NCBI RefSeq assembly: GCF_000003815.2
Contig: NC_049996.1
Coordinates: 4,994,362 to 5,058,361 of the forward strand
DNA length: 64,000 bases
Source of the DNA: Branchiostoma floridae
Taxonomy: Eukaryota > Chordata > Leptocardii > Amphioxiformes > Branchiostomatidae
Direction of reading: 5' to 3'
Shown here: one piece after another, positions 48,101-60,100 of the stretch
Layout of the letters: each line of letters begins with the position of its first letter
Position numbering within the stretch: position 1 is the stretch's first letter
The notes under the pieces: generated by a model
What the model saw: only the letters and a program-made list of their open reading frames with translations
What the model was told of the DNA's origin: nothing
Database searches by the model: none
Position numbers and translations under genes: made by a program

Positions 48101-51100
48101 TCTTCTTTTAAATTTTTCAAATCTTTCCCGTTAATCAAAATTTTCCTTCTTTTAGTATGATGGTTATAATCTTTTAAATTAATCTTCCATTAATTGTCAC
48201 TTTGTAATATTCAACTTGATTCTTGCTTTTTTTTGTTTATTTGTTTATTGAAATTCCCCACACAAGTGGAAGGGGCGGGGGAACAGGTGGTGACGCCTTT
48301 GCTGGCCCTCGCCCCGACATAAAAATACAATAGATACAGCAGATAAGAATAATACAAAACGACATTAACAATCGATCAGACTAACGAGCCCTTAAATCCT
48401 GGCAGGAGGCGCACTTACATGCAGTAGATCAGGTACAGAGGTTATCGGATACAAAGTTGCTTCTGAATCTATCAACAGTAGATTTCACAAGTAGCTGTTT
48501 AAAGGACAATAGGTCGGACTGGTGCGACGACACAGCTCCTATGCTGCGAACTGTGACATCAAGCTTGTTCCATTCGGTAACTAACCGTGGCACGTATGAC
48601 ATAGCAAATGTAGATGCTCTGCAGCGACATGGCATCAGCATGAACGACCGACTACTCCTTGTCGGTCTGACAGAAAATGATACATAGTTAGACAGGTCCA
48701 GATCGTTCATGTTGGCTAGGGACTTAACAAAAAACATGATATCAGCGATCTCTCGCCTGTATGAGAGAGGTAACATGTTGAGACACAGTAATCTATCTCT
48801 ATAGTCAAGATCACCGGCATTTACATTGTCATTGGCACGCAGAATGAACTTTTTTCTTTCCTGGTGCTTTTCCTTCCTCATTTTTTCTCACTATGACCCC
48901 CTCCCCCACCCCCAGAGGCCCCTCACTCCCCCCTTCCCCTAATCAGAGACTGACCTACCCCTAGTCCCCGCCCCACCCGACGATTTGATTGGGACAGTCC
49001 AAAAAGTAAGTGTCTACTGTCTGAGGACCTTTCTGTATCTGCTTGGTGTTTGTTTGGCTAAGCCTCAAGGGTGGAGCCTGATCTAACTGCAGTAATTTGC
49101 TTCTGCTGCATTTTGATATTGATGGTCATGTAATGACCTGTATATGAAGACCATCTAGCTGTTGATTACATGTACGGTCAAACCTGTACATACATGTAAA
49201 CACCTCTACATAAAGACCACCTGTCCATTGATATATGCAGTCAAACCTGTACAAGTGACCACTGGCCTTTCTGGCCATGTCTTGGTGGTCCCTTATGTAA
49301 TATGTTCAAGCCAGACAATAACAACATCTGCTCTACTTTCTAAACAGGCATACTACATGTAACTGTGATTGATTAGAACATAAGTGTCACTGCTCTTTGG
49401 CATAACACACCAGCTTCGCAGGCATGTGGCTCGGCAATCTTGAATGACATGTCACACCTAACGTAGCACAATTGTGGCTGCAAGCACTGTTTAAAGCTAA
49501 TAGTATCTATGAGAATGCCCCTACTGTACTTGTTGGCAAAGTTTCTTCAGTGGCAAACCTGAAATAGTCACAGTTAAACAAAAAAAGATTTCCTCTCTTG
49601 TAGAAGCCTGGGTACCATACTCAGCAGTGGCTCAATCTTTAAGCTTGCTCATCACAAATAACAAGTGAAAAGATTGAGCCAGCAGTTACTATGGAGGGTG
49701 GTGCACGTGCTAACTTGTAGATGTACCGTTAGTGTCTCAAAGTTGTGCATTTTATGTCATTCAGTTGCTATTGACAAAATGTGTCCATAAATAACTTCAT
49801 CAGGTTAGCAATTATTCATATAGTAAGGTCCCTTAAGCACACCCAGAAAGTGACTTACATCCAACGTTTCGAATTCGATGTCTGTCAGACACCATCATAA
49901 GGGTGGAATGACGGGAAACTACTTCTTGCTGCTACTTATAGCCGATGGATTAAAGAAGCAGTTTGGATCAGAAAATCAGCTCCAGTCATGAACAGAGACG
50001 AGGGGGGATACAAGCTGAGCCACCTTTGGGACGGCATTCTTGCTGCTGCAGCGCCATCTACATCGGCTATAAGTAGCAGCAGAAGTAGTTTCCAGTCATT
50101 CTACCCTGATGATGGTGTCTGACAGACATCGAAGCGTTGGATGTAAGTTACTATTTGGTTGTGCTAAAAGAACCTTACTATTTGGACAAAATATGTGATT
50201 TTTTTCACAGCCCACAGGAATGTCCATCTTCACGTGCATCATCCCCTCAAGACCCACATCCACCGTCGATACTCCTCCCCTTCCATCAGTAAGGACCTCT
50301 CTCAAAAGGGGCTCTCCTTACCCGAGGACACAGACGTCCCCAAGCCGGGAAAAGGATCCAAACGGCATCGCAAGGACAAACCTAAGGATGCCAAGAAGCC
50401 TCGCGATGTCGAAAAGGTAGCGATTGATGTCGAAGATCGATCTGAAGATGATAAAGTGGAGAAGGAAGAGAAAGCGGAGACGTCTGATTCAACGAAGGCT
50501 TCGCTCGTCAGGACGGATTCGTACGAAGCAGCGGTAAGAGGATTTACCGACCTTGGAGCGACAGATGCAAGTGACGAGAGCCTAACAAGCAAGCTCTGCA
50601 AGGAACCATCCAACGCTTCCATCAAAGCACTGTCCAAGACGTCTTCCAAGGAATCTACTCAAGACACAGCAAGTGATGAGGTTTTGGGAAGTAATGCTCT
50701 TCAAGAAAAGACCCATGGAGAGTCTGTTGAAGAGCCTGAGACTGTGACAAGTGCCACAACTGAAGCAAGGGCATCGCCTGAGCCAAGTTCGTCCAAAGGA
50801 TCTGAAACAAGTTTGGAAAGCGCCAAGGCTGCTCTAGCGAAAGTGTTAGCCCGAAAGGATTCTGCGATGGAAAGTAAGTCAGATGCTGACGAAACCGTAC
50901 GACCATCACCGAGTCAGGTCGCTCTGTTAAGGGGTGACATCAGCAGGGAGAATTCCTCGAAAGAATTGAAGAGCATCCTTAAGAACGCGTCGTCATTTAA
51001 GACACGCGAAGACTCACAGAAGTCGTTGGTGGATGGCGCTGATGCGGTGGCGGCTGGAGACACCGGAGACGTGGATGTTACAGCCTCACAGAAGAAAGCA

Positions 51101-54100
51101 ACGGTAAGAACTTAACAACCATCTTTCCAAATATTGTGTCTTATACATCCCAATAGATAGGTTTGCCCACTTCCATCAAAATGCGGAAATGCAAAACAAA
51201 AACATAGAAATTCAAAATGTTTGATGAACATGCAGCCACTCTCTCCCATTGGTCAAACAGATAATTTCCAGTCTCTCATTGGTTGAGCAACTAATTGTGA
51301 TAGACAGTCAGGATAGGTTTATTCTTCCAGTGTGACAACCATGCTGCAATAACACTGTAAGCTAAAATTTGACTGAGCCATCAACAAATTTCATCTATAA
51401 AACCAAATTTTAATGCTCTTTTTGTTTTGTTGGATAATTTCAAGTCATACTTCTACTAGTATATTATGAAATCAAGGCTATTAGCATTATACAATCCACA
51501 GCACAGTCTAGTGGAATTGAGAGCTAAAGATTTTAAGAAATATTTTCCTTGCACATCTGATTCAGTACTGTTCAAGCCCTTGCATTAAAAATACAAATTT
51601 TTGTCTGTTTTTAGTTTATAATTGGAGGAGATGTGGAGGAGGAGGATCATGAAGAAACTGTGTTTAACCTGGTGACAACAGCAGAAGATGATGCTAAGAA
51701 TGCAGAAGCTGATGACAGACTCAAGTAAGTCATTAAATGCAATCTTCTTTGTTTGTATGTCTTAGATCATTCTTTTTTTTACTGTTTTATGCTAGAATCT
51801 TCTAAAGTTCTGAAAATAATTTTTCTGTGCTGAACATGGGAGAGGGGAATTGTAGCTCCCATCACTGTAGAGGTCTTTCTTTTCCCATACAGAATGTGGT
51901 TGCTACGAGAAGAAAAAAGGTGAAAGAATCTCTGTATCTTAGCATGGTGGCAAATTCAACTCCTTTAGCCGGCTAAACTCCTTTCCCAGCTTATGATACT
52001 ACAATGTACAATAATGTATCTTATGCCACTAATGCAAGATCTGTTTGAAGATTAAAGGGGTATTCCACTCCAGAAGCGAGTGTTATTTTCTGATAGATGA
52101 TATTTTTTGGGATACAAATGCACTCGACTTTTTGCAAAGTTACCTGATTTGCCTTTTAGACAATATTCTTTTCTAAATTAGAGCACCCCCATGCGGACCC
52201 GCTTCTAATGTACTGCGCCGTATATGAGTTCGCGACTTCCGTCACACCTTCTCGCTAACGGTAGTCGGGATAAGCTTGACAAAGCAGTCAAGTGATAATC
52301 ACACATGTAGGGAAATACGAAAAAAGTTTGAAGACTATATCATCTTGGGATGGGTATATTTGGCCACTTAATTATAAGGAGTTGAAAGTCGGTCAACGTA
52401 AAATGGCGGCGCCAAAACTGCTTGTATGGCCGACGTTGGGCACAATTTCTCGCTAACGGTAGAACCGCTGAGCGAACGAAAGTGGTAGTGTGGCTATCGG
52501 ACATTTAGGAAGGAACACACAAAGTTTGAAGCTCAGCGGTTCTTGGAATCCAGAGATGTGGTCACTTTTGTGGATCATTCTTCTCTAAAAAGGCTACTTT
52601 TATACATCAACAAATTACTACAGAATGACCCACAAACGTTCTAATGACGTTTGTGCACACACATACAGTCTACTCAAAAAGTGATCCTAAAACATCATAG
52701 TATCAAAATCTATACTAGTACTAACCGGTACCTGTTCCCATGGTCAAAGCCACGTCCTCCCTCAGCAGCGCACAATGCATTAGAAGGGTCCTCAAGGGAA
52801 TTCAAGAACTCGTTTGCTAAAATGTTCCCTCTGCGTTTAAGCTTAAATTTGTGGTAAATTTGACCAAACAAGCTTGATTCAAACATAATTATTTATTGTC
52901 TGAGGAATAATGATACTCGTTTCTGGAGTGGAATGCCCCTTTAAGCGTGAAGATCATCTGTCAGTGTTGATTTACTTTCTGAAGTCATTTTGAAAAAGGA
53001 TTTTTTTTTACTTTTTTACACTTGTTGCCAGCAGAAACACATGACTCAGTGAACTATTGCATCAAATGTCGCCATGCCCTTTCGCCAGACAAACTAAATT
53101 GTATTCAACCGAAAAATAGAATAACTGCCAGTCAAGATAGGACAATGTACTGTGCCACAAAAAATTGACAGACTCGTACAAAACATTTTCAAAATTGCTC
53201 AAATGGTTGAAAATACAGCTTAAATGTAGTGTTCGTTACCTTAAAATAATAACATTACGATGACATTGTTACGATGACATTGTCTCAATTTCTGACACTT
53301 TCAGTGAGATGCCGCACTTCCGCGAGGGTGACAAGGATGCCTACAAGAGGAAAAGCCATAGACACCATCATGGCCATCACCATAGCCATCACCATGGGCA
53401 TCACCATCATCATCACCATCACCACAAGAAGGTTCCCACGCCCATGGACAGACTGCGTATCGGCAGCATGACCAAGACGGATGCCGAGATCTATCACAAG
53501 ATGCCCACCGAGCAAGAGGAGGCACAGAAACTACTTACGCCGGATCTTAACGAGATGATCAGTAAGTGGTCAGAATTACTGATGAAATTATAGGTATAAC
53601 AGATTCAGACCTGTTGCTGACTGGCTCAGAATATGGACCAATCACATGGCAGCACCTCTCATCGATTAGTACATTGTTGGTGATTGGCTCAGAGTGGACC
53701 AATCACATGGCACCACCTGTTGGTTTGATTAAATTGTTGTTGATTTGCTCAGAATGGACCAACCACATGGCACCACCTGAAAGTTTGATTACAATGTTGC
53801 TGATTGGCTCAGGATGGGCCAATGGCATTGGCACCACATTTCAGAAGAGGCCAGTGGCATGGCACTGCATTTCATCACCATGTAATCGTTGCAGCTGATT
53901 GGATTACAGGAAGGCACTGCATCTCACCTCCATAAAGTCAATGCCAATTGGCTTAGAACAGGCCAATAGAATAGCACTATCTCTCATTAGCATCAAGATT
54001 TAGCCAATAGAATTACATCTAGAAATTCTCAATACTACTCACACACAATATATGCAGCAACTTGCAAAGATAAATTTTTTTTAAACTAGACTTATAGTTT

Positions 54101-57100
54101 TGCTTTGGAGGCATCTGATAAAAAGTATACAGTCACGCAATGATGAATTCTTCTCTTCATCCTTCCAGGCCATCGTCTTGAAGACGTCCCAGGCCGGAGG
54201 AGACACAGGATTAAGAAACCCAACGTCAGCTCCATGGTGTACATCGGGAAACAGAGAAAACCTCAGAAGAAGATATCAGTGGAGGCCAAGAAGTCCTTGG
54301 ACAGGAGTCCTCATGAGGTATATAGACCGATATCAGACATCAGGATATAAGTTACCTCAACGTTTATTTTTATTAAAATTTTTCTCATCCACCTAATTTT
54401 TTTTCATTCTCAAAAATCGTAAAGAAATATTGTATCATGAAATCATGAGGTCACCTGAGTGGTGCCGAATGGTAGCTCGCTCCAGACAGTTGCGACAGTC
54501 GTATTGAGGTCACCTGAGTGGCGCCGAATGGCAGCTTGCTCCAGACACTTGCGACAGTCGTATTGAGGTTACCTGAGTGGCGCCGAATGGCAGCTTGCTC
54601 CAAACCCTTGCGATTTAGCCCCACCTATTGTAAAAAAATAAGCTCCTCGCAATTCAGCCCCTGGCTGCAAAGAGTGAGTAGTCGGCCCACCCAATACCAA
54701 TACCAATACCAATTGTAAATAGGTTTTGCTCACATTCTATTTTGTTCTAACTTTTTCAGTTCTATTCTCAACTAGGGTGCGCAAACATGCACCACTTCTT
54801 CCTTACATAACAAGCTACCTGACACAAAAAAGACCATAGCATGTCCAGGACAAAATAGAGATAAAAAGGGAAGTTCTGCTGCAGTACCAAGGTCACATAC
54901 TAGGGTACTCTAAATTGACCTTGACCTTCACCTGCTCACCACCACATACCAAATATCGGTGTAATTCATCAATCAGCTCTTGAGTTATGCTGACTACAGA
55001 AATCCAAAAACACACACAGTCACACATGCACAAACACACCCCAAACAATTATACATTTTTCATTGACGTAAGAATGAGCCTTATATATACATGTAAAACG
55101 ACTTAATCTCTAACACAAGAATGGAACACTTTTTCTCTACCAGGTGTTTGTGGAACTCGACACGCTGCACGCCACAGGTGAAGAGGGGGAGCTGGTGTGG
55201 AACGAGAGCGCTCGCTGGATCAAGTTCGAGGAGGACGTCCAGCAGGGCGCGGAGCGGTGGGGCAAACCGCACGTGTCCTCGCTGTCCTTCCACAGTCTAC
55301 TGGAGCTCAGGAAGGGGCTAGAGCAAGGTCAGTAGCAAGGTCGAAAGGTAATCTGATAAAGTTAAACTGTAATTTCCAATGCGAAAATTGGACAGTCATA
55401 CCCATTTTTTTTTACTGAACAGTCTTTCTCAAGGAATGAAAAATCCGCTGCTTCTAGATCTGTGACGTCGTGTTATGTAGATAGCACATGTGACTCGGTG
55501 AGCGGTGGATCATACGTCACTGTCAGTGGTATTTGAATTTTGAGAGCCACGGATATAAGCACACTCGAAATGATGGAACCCCGTGTAGAAGCCTGATGAG
55601 TGTGTGAAATCATAAAATATGAACTGTCCATATTAAATGTCCTAATATTTAAAGTGCAATTTTGTAATTCTTTCTTTTTGATAGATTAGTACATGTTATA
55701 CCAAAGGCAGCTTTTATCTCCTAAAGAATTCATAGAAATGCAGTTAAATACTAATTTATTTTGTCCCTTTGTTTTTCTCCAGGCTCTGTCCTGTTGGACC
55801 TTAACCCTCATCCGACCGTATGGGGTCATTTTTGACCCCAGGCGTATATTTTAATCTGCCATAGCAACATTTTTCATCAGAGAAAAAATTCCTTCCATGA
55901 ATTTGTTTGTATACATGTCTTACAACATCTACCAATTTTTCGCCGAGTTTTGCCCATTATTGTATGAGCTATACTTGAAAGTTTGTGTCTTGTTCGGTGG
56001 GGTCAAAAATGACCCCAGCGAATTATGAATCATTAATTACATAAATATCAAGACATTTCAATAAAATAACAGGCATTCCTCATTATTGCTATTACAGCAA
56101 CAGGTTATAGTTGCTTAGATGAGTAAACACCGAATATTTGAAAGAAATTTAGTATTTTTGTGTAAAACACAGTTTTTCGACATTCTGCATAAATTATGAT
56201 AATACACACTAATTACCTATGCTAATGAAAGTGAAAATGTTTCTAATTAATTAAAAAACAATATATGGACAGAATGTGCAGAAGGAACCTACAAGAAAGA
56301 TCTTTGCGGGAAAATATACAAGAGTTATTGTATGTATGTGTTTAGATGGCGGAATATGGTGCATAATTAAGTAATAAATTCGTTACTTTTCACAAATATT
56401 GTATTTTTTCTTGTTAAATAACATTATTATGCTATCAGTATTATTGCATCATCACAATTATTGTTTAGAAATTGATAAGACAAAACATTGTTTAAGTAAG
56501 TTGAGTATGGTAGATTTTCAGAGCAAATGTGGTTTTTCCTCATTTTCTGCATAAATTATGATAATGAGTAATAATTACTGACACCAAAACTTGTCACAAT
56601 ATTTTTCATAGGTTAGTGAAACAATAAATACACAGAAATGACAAAATAAGCCAGTAGAAATATGTCTATGAGCAAAACAAAATGGGGTCAAAAATGACCC
56701 CATACGGTCAGATTCGTCGTAAAAATGTAACGGTCGGATGAGGGTTAATGAGACAGAGCTGCCCAACATCATGCACCATGTTGTAGAGAACATGATCATC
56801 ACAGACCAGGTCCGACCTGAGGACAGGGGTGACATCATGAGGGCTTTATTGCTCAAACACAGGTATGGTTTACTGGGGAATGCTGTCATGTAATACTAGT
56901 ACATTCAAACAACTACTTCCACATGACTACCATCACCTCAAAAACTTGGCTATCATGTACGTACATTGCCTGCTAATTTCTTCAGTTACCAACAAACTTT
57001 CTAATGTTTGAAATCAGTCGGGCTGACTAAAAAGGAACTTCTCAGAGTGCTAAAAACATCCATTTATGCAGGCCCATTTACTTTTTGGGTCAGAACTCTG

Positions 57101-60100
57101 TTAGGGGACCCACTTACAGTAATACAAAATTTGCACTTGAATGAGACCTTCTATTAGATGTTTAGCTTTCAAACCTATATGCAAAAATAACCTAGCACAT
57201 TTAATTGCAAAGAATGGCTGTATTTGGCTCAAAACGCAAGCAGTTAGCAAATCCCTAGGGCAAGGATTTTAACAATCATATATGGTGAACCCAAAAACAG
57301 ACTAATGTACGTTTATTGTTGCAAAATGACAATTAAATAATCCTGTTTTTTGTCCTTTCAATCCAGCCATCTGTACCAGAAGAAACGTCACAAGGTCATC
57401 CCGTACAACTTCTCGTCAGGAAGCCTGCTGGGTTTCCTCGGGCACCGCGAGGACAGCATGGCGTCCACCAGTCAGTACGGTGGTAGTCCGTCCGCGACGA
57501 GTCTGGACACCATGGAGGCAGGGTTAAAGGTCGGTAAACAGGTGGGTAAAGTTAACTACTTGTTCGTGGATGGCCCATTCGTTACCTTTGCCTAAGTAAA
57601 ATGTTATGTTTTTGGTACCGTTTGTATATCTGTGAAAGCAATACTTAAAAATCGTGGATGGATACCTACTATGTTTGGTAGTTGGGTAAGTTAAAGGTCA
57701 AATTACCCAACAACAGTAACCATGTTGGTAAAGTTAGCTGCTTGTTTGTGGACGGCTAATTCATTACATTTGCCAAGAAGGTTGTTTTTACTACTTGAGT
57801 GTTTGTGTGTGGACAGCATAACTCGAGAAGACATGGATGGATCTGTATGATATTTGGTAGGTGGGTAGGGGTTGGAAAGATGAAGGTCAAGTTTGATGAT
57901 GGACCCGTTAGCAGGTTTTTATGGTACATCATTGAAACTTTCATTTTTTATTATCTAATGTGTTCTGTATATGCTATGATTGTGATTTGTTTAGATTCTG
58001 AAGAAGATATATGGAAGTGGTGTAGGTTTGGCCCCCCTACTTGTACAAAATGTTGCTGTTGTCTTTAGTTCTTGTTCAAGTTTAACCATTAATTACATCT
58101 ATCAACGCATCAATTAGTTCTACTTTGAATATGCTCCATCATAAGTTAACTTTTCTTCTGACATTATACATGTAGTAAGCGTTAGCAAGGCCTAGGTCCC
58201 AATTCCCAACTCGTGCGCAGCCAGGTAGTTTTAGGAAATGAAAAATGTGATAAGGAAGACAACATAACATAAAGAACTTAAAAAAGATAGTGAGGAGCAT
58301 AATTCCTTGGTAAACAGTTTCTGTGGTCTTACAAGAGGTGTGTATAACTTTACAATTGTACGTCTTGTGTTTTTCCAGTTCACAGTTCCAGTACCAACAA
58401 CTCCTACTCTGCACAAGTCCCCGACAGCTAAATCCACCCTCAGCACCAAGAGTACACAGATGGACATCAAGTCTAAGGTCCCTATCCTGAAGAAGATCCC
58501 TGAAGACGCGGAGGCCACCACCGTACTGGTGGGAGCAGTGGACTTCCTAGATAAACCAACCATGGCGTTCGTTAGGCTGGCAAGGGTAAGGGAGAGAGTC
58601 AAGAAAACGTTCTAAACTTCAGGATATATGAGAATTCTTATACACAACCAAAAATTGAGCTTACTTGTTGACGTTTCGATGTCTGTCAGCAGTCTGGATA
58701 AGGAAGCCCACCCCAGTGATGAACCGGGACGAGGGGGGGTACAAGCTGAGCCACGTTTGGGATAGTGTTCTTCTCGCCGCAAAAGCGCCACCTACATCGG
58801 CTACATATAGCGGCGAGAAGCAGAACTCCAGTTAGAAGCTCTGAGGAAGATGTCTGACAGACATCGAAACGTCAGCAAGTAAGCTCAATTTTTGGTTGTG
58901 TATAAGAACTCTCATATATCCTATGTTCTACCAACCTGATGAAATTATTTTCGGTTCTAAACTTCAACTCGGTTGCAGGTCACATTTGTGTGTTTATACA
59001 GACTTGAGATTTATATTAAAATTGTCCTAACTTTGTTGTTGAAGACAAAATTCTAAAGTATTACATAGTTCTTGAAGCATCTTGTGGTAACTGTAAATTG
59101 AAGCTTAAACATTTCAGATGGTTCATTTTCCCGTTTTTTTCGATGATGTCTATACCGCAAGTGTACAATGTAACCCTTGTATGTCTACTGTACAACAAAT
59201 TTGTTTCAACAGAAAAACCTCCTATCGTTTAATAGAATCATCATCATCTTGGCCACATTTCTAGTGTTTTCTACTGAGGCAAACTGTTTATTCCCCTCAG
59301 TTTTCTGTTATGCCCCATATGCACATACCAACTACAACCCATCTCTTCAAGGTTCCATTTGATTGTTCTTTCCATGTCATATAATATAACGTGTGCCCAC
59401 TCTTGTTTCTTCCTCTTAGACACCAAATACAACCATCACAAATGTACAATCAATGGGTCACAGTATTATTAGGTATTATAGGTCCCTAATCTGTTATATC
59501 CAGGGAGTAGAGATCGGCACCCTGACTGCAGTCCCCCTCCCTGTCCGCTTCCTGTTCGTGTTGCTGGGACCCACCAGTGGAGCTACAGACTACAACGACA
59601 TTGGTCGCTCCATATCTACACTCATGGCTAATGAGGTAAGGATGTAGTTACTGTACTTTAAGTTGTTTGTATACCTACATATCAAGCATTCCACCTCATG
59701 GCATAACACATCAGGTACAGTGTATGTACTGTTACAGTAGCCGATGCGACTAGCTTTGGTAAGACATATTTACAAGTCATGTACTTGTTATAACAATCGT
59801 TGGGGAAACCCCCGTTAGCAATAACAGTTTTTGCCTTTAGATTCCTTTTTAGATTCCTTTCCTCCATGTTTTCTGCATTTCCCTGGCTTCCTTGAAGTCT
59901 GGCCTACTGCGCCGGGAGGGAAAGCCATCTTCAAAAACCCCTAAGTACTCCACAACCCGACCAGTTACAAACATATGTCACTGTTCAAACTACTGGGCTG
60001 CCATCTCGGAAAGTGTTAAGAGATGTTTTTGTTGTGTTGTGTTATGTTGTCAGTCATTTTTGGTCAAAAGGGACACTCGGAATCACTACCGGTCATCCGG

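Noticed and set aside
50302-50909. Antisense ORFs over SLC4 exon 3
   Set aside because: Shadows of a low-complexity coding exon on the plus strand.
56575-56889. 104-codon minus-strand ORF across the piggyBac-like end
   Set aside because: It spans the element boundary and the antisense of SLC4 exon 8. No transposase motif.
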